DNA from: an uncultured Planctomycetales bacterium | GTDB lineage: Bacteria > Planctomycetota > Planctomycetia > Pirellulales > S012-138 | DNA length: 5,995 nt | Direction: 5' to 3' | Assembly (NCBI GenBank): GCA_937982665.1 | Contig: CALJLD010000223.1 | Span: 1 to 5,995 of the forward strand | Part shown: positions 1 through 5,002 of the stretch, piece by piece | Position numbering within the stretch: the stretch's first letter is position 1 | How the letters are laid out: every line of letters begins with the position of its first letter | Notes under the pieces: generated by a model | The model's database searches: none | What the model saw: the letters and a program-made list of their open reading frames with translations, nothing else | Told to the model about the DNA's origin: nothing | Translations under genes and position numbers: made by a program

Positions 1-88
1 CTGAGCGCGTGACAAAATTTGGAAGGTTATCTCAACCTGGCATCAGCTATCTGCCAAAATCACGAACAACTTCTTGTCGTAAGTTTCT

Positions 89-838
89 ATGAGTAGTTCT
101 GAGTTCCCCGACAACATTGATCACCTGCTGCGAAGTTGGGAGTTTGAGCCTGGCGATATCAAAGCCCGGCTGGTGAAAGGTAGCGATGATCGGGATGTCT
201 TGCAGACCCGGGTTGAGTTGGGCGTGCTGCAAATGGAGGTCAACGGCCGGCCTGACGGCGAGACATTTGCCGGGCAGACGACTTACCTCGACTATCTGAT
301 CTCGGAGGAGTTTCACCGCGGCGAGTCATTCGTGCTGGATGACGAAGAACGCCTGGAAGTGGATCGTGAGTTTTTGCAGTTCTATCAACGCCGCATCTGC
401 TGGCTCACGTTGAAAGATTATCCACGCGCCAAGCGCGACGCCGATCACACGCTGGCGCTGATGGACATTGTGAAACGGCACTCGCCCAATGAAGAATGGA
501 CGTTAGCGCACGAACAATATCGCCCCTTTGTTTTGTTTCACCGTACCCAAGCGGCCGCGCTTGCGGCGTTGGAAGAGAAGGATCCGGAGCAAGCGATCAG
601 CGCGATCAACACCGGGCTGAAGAAGATGGAGACCTTCTTTGAAGAGCACGACGCCAGCGAGCGGTTTGACGAGGACGAAATGGTCAAACGGCTCCGCGAC
701 CTGCGGGAATCGATGCGGGATCAATTCAAAGTCGGCAAAACGCTGAATGAACAACTGGCCGAAGCTGTGGCCGCGGAAGAGTTTGAACTGGCGGCCAGGT
801 TGCGGGATGAGATTCGCAAACAGGGCGGGCAGGTGTAG
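89..838 (+). CDS. UVR-motif (UvrB/UvrC motif) protein with TPR-like helices
   Basis: This 249-residue soluble protein has no signal peptide and no membrane segment. Residues 219-245 fit the UVR motif (Leu-rich helix, then Glu-Phe-Glu-Leu-Ala-Ala-Arg-Leu-Arg-Asp-Glu-Ile), the helical hairpin through which UvrB and UvrC contact each other and which also occurs in McsA-type and other proteins. No UvrB helicase or UvrC nuclease domain is present, so this is not an excision-repair enzyme itself. Residues about 95-130 and 150-190 are amphipathic helices with Tyr/Ala spacing reminiscent of TPR repeats. The N-terminal part contains the segment RVELGVLQMEVNGRPDG, which I associate with planctomycete proteins annotated as UvrB/UvrC-motif proteins. 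The ATG at 89 has no clear Shine-Dalgarno before it, so the exact start is less certain than the frame. A protein-protein adaptor role is inference; the real function is unknown. Confidence 0.87.
   Translation: MSSSEFPDNIDHLLRSWEFEPGDIKARLVKGSDDRDVLQTRVELGVLQMEVNGRPDGETFAGQTTYLDYLISEEFHRGESFVLDDEERLEVDREFLQFYQRRICWLTLKDYPRAKRDADHTLALMDIVKRHSPNEEWTLAHEQYRPFVLFHRTQAAALAALEEKDPEQAISAINTGLKKMETFFEEHDASERFDEDEMVKRLRDLRESMRDQFKVGKTLNEQLAEAVAAEEFELAARLRDEIRKQGGQV
263..278. repeat. 16-base direct repeat, copy 1 (inside the UVR-motif gene)
   Basis: The sequence acatttgccgggcaga here is identical to bases 859-874. This copy is coding sequence of the UVR-motif gene; the other lies 21 bases past its stop codon. 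The flanks do not match beyond the 16 bases. Confidence 0.6.
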
Positions 839-846
839 GTCTCTTT

Positions 847-893
847 GAGCTCGGTCGCACATTTGCCGGGCAGAGTTCCGTAATGTGCAGCTC
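847..893. repeat. Imperfect inverted repeat after the UVR-motif gene
   Basis: GAGCT (847-851) pairs with AGCTC (889-893) and GCACAT (857-862) pairs with ATGTGC (883-888). A five-base bulge (852-856) lies on the left side and the loop is 20 bases. That gives 11 base pairs starting 8 bases past the stop codon at 838, so it could be a 3'-end hairpin or weak terminator for the UVR-motif gene. No T-run follows, so it is not a canonical intrinsic terminator. The GTG at 885, a possible upstream start for the hydrolase gene, lies inside the right arm. Confidence 0.4.
859..874. repeat. 16-base direct repeat, copy 2 (intergenic)
   Basis: Exact second copy of bases 263-278, lying within the inverted repeat at 847-893 (last part of its left arm and first part of its loop). 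It may be a small relic of a local duplication or a chance match; the match is too short to decide. Confidence 0.55.
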
Positions 894-974
894 TTCACAC
901 CATGCAGCGCGATTGGCGGAAATAATGCCGTCAGCTTTTCCTCGTTCTCAACGCTCCCCAGAGCAACCACAGTC

Positions 975-2534
975 ATGAACGAACGATCTTCATCGCGCCG
1001 ACAAGTGAGCCAATTCTGTTTTCGAGCGACGGCCTGCGCGCTGTTGCTTTGTCAGTTCGCTCTTGGATCTTCACAAGCGGCCGCCCCGCAAGACCGCGTT
1101 GACCATTATCTGCAGATCGCCCTACAAAATCCCAAACTGGATTTGCAGCAGCAACGGAAGAACGATCCCGCACGGACGTATCTGGAAGGGACGTATCGTG
1201 TGTTTGAGAATCGTAGCCTGGCCAGTGGTCGCGAGATTGATTTGCATCTGGTCATCTTGCCGGCGCGGAGCGAGAGTCCGCAGCCTGATCCTGTGTTTGC
1301 CTTGCATGGCGGACCGGGAGCGGCGGCGACCACCATGCTGCAAGGACTGACCGGCAGTTGGCTGCGCGAAGAGCGGGATATTGTGCTGGTGGATCAACGC
1401 GGAACAGGGCAATCCAATCCGCTGCACATTGCGGAGTTGCAAGGCAACCCGGACTTGCAGAGCTTCTTGGAGCCGATGTTTCGAGCGGAGATTTTTGAGG
1501 CGGCCATCCCAGAACTGGAGAAACGCGCGGACCTGACGCAGTACACCACGCTGATTGCGATGGATGACTTGAATGAGATCCGCCACGCGCTGGGTTATGA
1601 CAAGATCAACTTGCGAGGCGGTTCTTATGGTTCCAGGGCGGTGCTTGAGTATTGTCGGCGGCATCCGGAAAGCGTGCGGACGGCCACGATTCAAGGAATT
1701 GCGCCGGTCTCGTTTCGCAATCCGTTGGAACACGCCCAGGCGGCACAAGACGCCATCGATTTGATCTTTGAGGAGTGTCGATCCGAGGAACAGTATCGCC
1801 AGGCGTTTCCGGATATCGAGAAGAAATTTGCCGAAGTGTTGGAACGGCTGGAGCGCGAGCCGGCGAAAGTCAAGCTTGCCATTGGAGAAGGCGGCGAAGA
1901 GACGACAGTCTTGTTGACTCGCGATGCGTTTGCGGAATCGTTGCGCGTCGTGATGTATCGCACGAACACCAGCCGTCAGGTGCCGCGATTGATCATGGCC
2001 GCGCACGAAGGCAACTACAAAGATGTGGCGATTGCCGGAATCAATCAAACGGCAGGGCTACGTAATCTGTTGGCCTTCGGCATGTTGATGTGCGTGATTG
2101 GCAGCGAGGACATTCCGCGGATTGATCCCGCGGAGGTAGAAGAGAAGTGCGCCGGAACGTTTTTGGGATCGGCGCGGGTGCGGCAACAAATGGAAGTCGC
2201 CAAAGTGTGGCCGCGCGGTGATGTGCCAGCCGACTACGGCGATCCTGTTGACGTGGACGTACCGGTGCTGTTGTTTTCCGGCACGATTGATCCGGTCACA
2301 CCGCCGCGGTTTGGTGATGAGGCCGCCAGGCACTTGCCTAACAGCTTGCATGTTGTGGTGCCGGGCGCCCATGGTGTGGGCGGGCCAGCCGTGCAACGGT
2401 TGGAGGAGCAGTTTCTTGAAAGTGCTTCGTTGGAAGGCTCGGATACTTCTGCCATTGAGCAAATGAGGCTGCCACCGCTGGAATTGCCGAGCGCGAGCGA
2501 CTCGATTGAAGCACGTGATCGCGCGGCCGTGTAA
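975..2534 (+). CDS. Exported alpha/beta hydrolase, prolyl/tripeptidyl aminopeptidase (TAP-like) family
   Basis: The product has 519 residues from the ATG at 975. I chose this start because it gives a normal signal peptide: a basic N-terminus (Arg4, Arg8, Arg9), a hydrophobic core at about residues 18-32, and a likely cut near Ala-Ala at 35-37. The frame is open from a GTG at 885, but that start buries the signal. Family marks are in order: HGGPG at 111-115 (oxyanion region), DQRGTGQS at 140-147, the nucleophile elbow GGSYG with Ser217, acid Asp439 in GTIDPVTPP, and base His466 in GAHGVGG. The triad is therefore complete, and the region from about 430 on resembles the TAP C-terminal domain. 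Relatives remove N-terminal residues or proline from peptides, and a few act on other esters or amides, so the substrate is not settled. It probably works in the periplasm or outside the cell. There is no clear Shine-Dalgarno. Its neighbours give no functional clue; the stop codon lies 3 bases from the mntR stop on the other strand. Confidence 0.9.
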   Translation: MNERSSSRRQVSQFCFRATACALLLCQFALGSSQAAAPQDRVDHYLQIALQNPKLDLQQQRKNDPARTYLEGTYRVFENRSLASGREIDLHLVILPARSESPQPDPVFALHGGPGAAATTMLQGLTGSWLREERDIVLVDQRGTGQSNPLHIAELQGNPDLQSFLEPMFRAEIFEAAIPELEKRADLTQYTTLIAMDDLNEIRHALGYDKINLRGGSYGSRAVLEYCRRHPESVRTATIQGIAPVSFRNPLEHAQAAQDAIDLIFEECRSEEQYRQAFPDIEKKFAEVLERLEREPAKVKLAIGEGGEETTVLLTRDAFAESLRVVMYRTNTSRQVPRLIMAAHEGNYKDVAIAGINQTAGLRNLLAFGMLMCVIGSEDIPRIDPAEVEEKCAGTFLGSARVRQQMEVAKVWPRGDVPADYGDPVDVDVPVLLFSGTIDPVTPPRFGDEAARHLPNSLHVVVPGAHGVGGPAVQRLEEQFLESASLEGSDTSAIEQMRLPPLELPSASDSIEARDRAAV

Positions 2535-2537
2535 GCT

Positions 2538-2951
2538 TTATTCCATGCCGGCCAGTTCCTGAAACTTCTTCAGCGTGGCAGGGCTGACATGATGTTCGAT
2601 GCCTTCGGCGTCGATGGCCGCGGTGGCTTCGTCAATTCCCAATGAGAGCAAAAAGCGATAGACAATCTCATGCCGCTGCCGGCATTGAGCGGCCAGCCGG
2701 CCACCTTTGCGGGTGAGCGTGATTGGCTGATACGGCTGCGTGACCAGCAGTCCGGCCTTCTGCAGGCGGTCCACAATCCGGTTGACCGTGACGTGGCTGA
2801 CGGCAAAGCGTGCCGCGAGGTGTTTGACGCGGCAAGTCCCCTCCTCCGCGATGATCTCCGCGACCGCCTCGACATAGTCCTCGGCCGTCTCCGAGGCGTG
2901 ATCGCTTCGCGTGCGTTGATGCGGCTTGGAGTTGGCGACCGTTTTGGGCAT
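2538..2951 (-). CDS. mntR: Manganese-responsive transcriptional repressor MntR (DtxR family)
   Basis: This 137-residue DtxR-family regulator has a winged helix-turn-helix at about residues 25-85 (recognition helix near SHVTVNRIVDRL, 52-63) and a metal-binding dimerisation domain at about 86-135. It has no C-terminal SH3/FeoA domain, as in MntR and unlike DtxR or IdeR. Asp25, Glu28, His94, Glu116, Glu119 and His120 correspond to B. subtilis MntR Asp8, Glu11, His77, Glu99, Glu102 and His103 with a constant offset of 17. Having Asp and Glu where DtxR has Met and Cys favours Mn(II) over Fe(II). The segment DAEGIEHHVSPATLKKF also recalls E. coli MntR. The gene is divergent from mntABC, and two palindromes in the shared intergenic region are its likely operators. 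I see no convincing promoter or Shine-Dalgarno for mntR itself; autoregulation is possible but not shown. The call of manganese rests on the residue match and the linked transporter. Confidence 0.93.
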   Translation of the reverse strand: MPKTVANSKPHQRTRSDHASETAEDYVEAVAEIIAEEGTCRVKHLAARFAVSHVTVNRIVDRLQKAGLLVTQPYQPITLTRKGGRLAAQCRQRHEIVYRFLLSLGIDEATAAIDAEGIEHHVSPATLKKFQELAGME

Positions 2952-3017
2952 CGGGACTCGTATCCAGGTCGATTTGTGTGTTGAGATAATGCCGGTTAAG
3001 CCAGAAAGCTTAGGCTA

Positions 3018-3045
3018 TTGACACAATTGTAGCAATGACTACAAT
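3018..3045 (+). promoter_or_regulatory. Predicted sigma70-type promoter of mntABC
   Basis: A perfect -35 hexamer TTGACA (3018-3023) is followed after 16 bases by TACAAT (3040-3045), five of six matches to the -10 consensus. Transcription would start near 3052, giving a leader of about 105 bases before the mntA start. The -10 hexamer is the right arm of the first palindrome, so a bound repressor would directly block RNA polymerase. Confidence 0.72.
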
Positions 3046-3046
3046 T
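3025..3046. promoter_or_regulatory. Putative MntR operator 1 (overlaps the -10 element)
   Basis: This is a perfect palindrome with 8-base arms: AATTGTAG (3025-3032), six-base spacer CAATGA (3033-3038), CTACAATT (3039-3046). The core TGTAG-N6-CTACA recurs in operator 2. It covers most of the spacer and the whole -10 of the predicted mntA promoter, the usual place for a repressor site. Assignment to MntR is inference from the adjacent mntR gene and the metal transporter downstream. Confidence 0.75.
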
Positions 3047-3059
3047 CTGGAAAGAAAAG

Positions 3060-3075
3060 TGTAGCATGCGCTACA
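3060..3075. promoter_or_regulatory. Putative MntR operator 2 (downstream of predicted start)
   Basis: TGTAGC (3060-3065) and GCTACA (3070-3075) form a perfect 6-base inverted repeat around ATGC. The 16-base size and TGTAG-N6-CTACA core equal those of operator 1, and the centres (3035.5 and 3067.5) are 32 bp apart, close to three helical turns. The inner TAGC-N4-GCTA pattern is, from memory, the same as in the E. coli MntR box upstream of mntH. It would lie at about +9 to +24 of the mntA transcript. Confidence 0.72.
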
Positions 3076-3097
3076 ACTCGTCCGATAAGCTTCCCCA

Positions 3098-3128
3098 GGC
3101 CAACGAGCGCTGACGCAGCGCATTGGTC
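3098..3128 (+). promoter_or_regulatory. Hairpin in the predicted mntA leader
   Basis: Inner stem GCGCTG (3107-3112) pairs with CAGCGC (3116-3121) around an ACG loop. Outer stem GGCCAA (3098-3103) pairs with TTGGTC (3123-3128), including one G-U pair. A small internal loop (3104-3106 against 3122) separates them. A run of five T follows at 3136-3140, seven bases after the stem. The spacing is too long for a standard terminator, and no known riboswitch class is recognised. A role in attenuation or mRNA stability is speculative. Confidence 0.45.
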
Positions 3129-3142
3129 ACGCCTGTTTTTCC

Positions 3143-3150
3143 AAAAAGGG
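3143..3150 (+). promoter_or_regulatory. Ribosome binding site of mntA
   Basis: AAAAAGGG ends seven bases before the ATG at 3158 and supports that start. A nearer ATG at 3151 is in another frame and directly abuts the GGG, so it is not used for this protein. The A-run can pair with the T-run at 3136-3140, weakly covering this site. Confidence 0.6.
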
Positions 3151-3157
3151 ATGCGCC

Positions 3158-4153
3158 ATGCGCAAGCTCGCGGTATGCGGTTTGATTCTCGCCATTTGCG
3201 GTGGTTGCGGTTCTTCAACCGGGCCAGGAGGCGCTGCAAACAACGCCGAAAATGACGAAGAGAACCGAACTCAAGCGATTGCCACCGTGGGCATGGTGGC
3301 GGATATCGTTCGAAATGTGGGTGGTGAGCATGTCAGTGTGGAACAGTTGATGGGTGCCGGCGTTGACCCGCACCTGTATAAGGCCACGCGCGATGACGTG
3401 GACGCAATCATGCGCGGCGAGATCGTCTTCTATAGCGGGTTGATGCTGGAAGGCAAAATGTCTGACACGCTCGTCAGGGTCGGTCGCGACAAGCCGGTCT
3501 TCGCAGTGACGGAACTGATCGAACCGGAGTTCTTGCTGACGCCAGAGGATTCCGGAGGGCACGACGACCCTCACGTTTGGATGGACGTCTCGGCCTGGTC
3601 CAAGTGCGTGGATGTCGTCGCCAATGCTTTGGTGGAGTTCGACGCCAGCCATGCGGACGACTATCGCGCGAACGCGGCAGCGTATCAGGCACAGCTCGCG
3701 CAGTTGCACGAGTATGGCAAGAAGTGCATCGGCACCATTCCAGAAGGGAAACGCGTGCTGGTGACTTCGCATGATGCCTTCAATTATTTCGGCCGAGCTT
3801 ACGGCTTGGAGGTCATGGGCGTACAAGGCATCTCTACGGAGTCCGAAGCGGGAATCAAGCGAATCAACGAATTGATTGACTTGCTGGTTTCTCAAGACGT
3901 GGGGGCTGTGTTTGTGGAAAGCAGCGTGCCAAGGAAGAGCATTGAGTCCTTGATTGAAGGTGCCGCATCGCGAGAACACACGGTGGAAATTGGCGGCGAG
4001 TTGTTTTCTGACGCGATGGGGCCTGCCGGCTCCTACGAAGGCACGTACATCGGCATGTTGGATCACAACATCACCATTGTCACGCGAGCATTGGGAGGGG
4101 ACGCCCCGGTTGATGGCATGCAGGGAAAACTCACCGTTCGGGAATCGCACTAA
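3158..4153 (+). CDS. mntA: Metal ABC transporter substrate-binding lipoprotein (TroA/MntA-like)
   Basis: This 331-residue cluster A-I (ZnuA/TroA/PsaA) binding protein captures the metal outside the membrane and hands it to the MntBC transporter. The N-terminus is a short lipoprotein signal: Arg2, Lys3, a hydrophobic stretch at 4-13, then CGGC with Cys17 as likely lipid site; Cys at the -3 position is unusual. A Gly/Asn/Glu-rich linker follows to about residue 38. Four metal ligands are placed by family alignment: His72 (GVDPHLY), His139 (DPHVWMD), His205 (SHDAFNYF) and Asp285 (FSDAMG), i.e. three His and one Asp as in Treponema pallidum TroA (His68, His133, His199, Asp279). PsaA-type proteins have Glu at the third position. 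The segment GELFSDAMGPAGSYEGTYIGM is also very TroA-like. The long His-rich loop of zinc-specific ZnuA is missing. Linkage to mntR and its operators favours manganese, but zinc or iron binding cannot be excluded. mntB starts 36 bases downstream. Confidence 0.94.
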   Translation: MRKLAVCGLILAICGGCGSSTGPGGAANNAENDEENRTQAIATVGMVADIVRNVGGEHVSVEQLMGAGVDPHLYKATRDDVDAIMRGEIVFYSGLMLEGKMSDTLVRVGRDKPVFAVTELIEPEFLLTPEDSGGHDDPHVWMDVSAWSKCVDVVANALVEFDASHADDYRANAAAYQAQLAQLHEYGKKCIGTIPEGKRVLVTSHDAFNYFGRAYGLEVMGVQGISTESEAGIKRINELIDLLVSQDVGAVFVESSVPRKSIESLIEGAASREHTVEIGGELFSDAMGPAGSYEGTYIGMLDHNITIVTRALGGDAPVDGMQGKLTVRESH

Positions 4154-4189
4154 CTACAGACGGAAGTCGTCGTTGATTGGCAGTCGGCA

Positions 4190-5002
4190 ATGTCATCTCC
4201 TCTCGAAACGGAGCGCACAGAAACTCAGGCAAACGGCAGCAGCGTGCCGTTGTCAGTGTATGACTTAACGGTTGCTTATCATCGCAAACCGGTTGTCTGG
4301 GATGTTGGCTTTGACGTTCCGCCTGGCTCGCTGGTTGGGATTGTCGGACCCAACGGTGCAGGCAAGAGCACATTGCTTAAGGCCGTGATGGATTTGATCC
4401 CACGTGCGTCCGGCCGTGTCCGCGTCTTCGGCAAAACATATCGTGAAAATAGGCAACGGGTAGGCTATGTCCCGCAGCGCGAAAGTGTCGACTGGGACTT
4501 TCCGGTAGATGCGCTGGATGTGGTGACCATGGGGCTATACAGCAAGCTCGGCTGGCTGCGTCCCGTCCGCAAAAAGCATCGCGAAGCCGCAATGGAAGCC
4601 TTGCAGCGCGTTGGCATCGCCGATCTCGCGAAGAGGCAAATCAGTCAGCTTTCCGGCGGACAGCAACAACGCACGTTTCTCGCGCGAGCGCTTGTCCAGG
4701 ATGCGGACTTGTATTTGATGGACGAGCCGTTTGCGGCCGTTGACGCGGCGACGGAACGGGCGATTGTCGAGATCCTTCGAGATATGAAAGGCCGCGGCAA
4801 GACGGCCGTTGTGATTCACCATGACTTGCAGACCGTGCCGGAGTATTTCGACTACGTCATTCTCTTGAACATGCGAATAGTCGCGCATGGACCGGTCGAT
4901 GAAGTCTTTACTTCCGAGAACTTGCAGAAGACGTACGGCGGTCGATTGACGCTGCTGGAAGAAGTCTCCGAGGCGATGCGACGCCGGGAGCGTTCGCTAT
5001 GA
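4190..5002 (+). CDS. mntB: Manganese ABC transporter ATP-binding protein
   Basis: This 270-residue cytoplasmic ATPase powers metal import. All nucleotide-binding motifs are intact: Walker A GPNGAGKST (53-61), Q-loop Gln96, signature LSGGQQQR (154-161), Walker B LYLMDEP (174-180) with catalytic Glu179, and H-loop His211 in HHDL. The segment VPQRESVDWDFPV (94-106), just after the Q-loop, is typical of Mn/Zn/Fe chelate-type importers such as MntB, TroB and SitB. The first 20 residues are a non-conserved polar tail. No clear Shine-Dalgarno precedes the ATG at 4190, so a later GTG or TTG start near 4244-4260 is possible, though the ATG is the simpler choice. It is cotranscribed with mntA (36-base gap, no terminator seen) and overlaps mntC by four bases, which suggests translational coupling. 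Confidence 0.95.
   Translation: MSSPLETERTETQANGSSVPLSVYDLTVAYHRKPVVWDVGFDVPPGSLVGIVGPNGAGKSTLLKAVMDLIPRASGRVRVFGKTYRENRQRVGYVPQRESVDWDFPVDALDVVTMGLYSKLGWLRPVRKKHREAAMEALQRVGIADLAKRQISQLSGGQQQRTFLARALVQDADLYLMDEPFAAVDAATERAIVEILRDMKGRGKTAVVIHHDLQTVPEYFDYVILLNMRIVAHGPVDEVFTSENLQKTYGGRLTLLEEVSEAMRRRERSL

Noticed and set aside
1..12. Possible tail of an upstream gene ending at TGA 10-12
   Set aside because: Only three codons are visible, too few to support a gene.
24..38. Small inverted repeat AGGTT-N5-AACCT before the first gene
   Set aside because: Five-base arms are expected by chance at this scale, and no promoter elements surround it convincingly.
885..974. GTG at 885 as start of the hydrolase gene
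   Set aside because: It would add 30 residues ahead of a normal signal peptide and lies in the arm of an inverted repeat; the ATG at 975 is better.
1122..2048. 308-codon open frame on the minus strand inside the hydrolase gene
   Set aside because: Shadow frame; the plus strand carries a complete alpha/beta hydrolase with an intact triad.
2997..3012. A third 16-base inverted repeat, TAAGC-N6-GCTTA, centred 31 bp upstream of operator 1
   Set aside because: The spacing is tempting, but the half-site differs from TGTAG and the right arm contains self-palindromic AAGCTT, so chance is likely. It might still matter for mntR expression if conserved.
2952..3017. CATTAT on the minus strand as a -10 element for mntR
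   Set aside because: No acceptable -35 hexamer at 16-18 bases upstream; the mntR promoter remains unplaced.
3215..4150. Long open frame (311 codons) on the minus strand across mntA
   Set aside because: Shadow of the mntA coding frame; its translation is rich in His, Arg and Cys with no recognisable domain, while the plus strand has a clear TroA-like protein.
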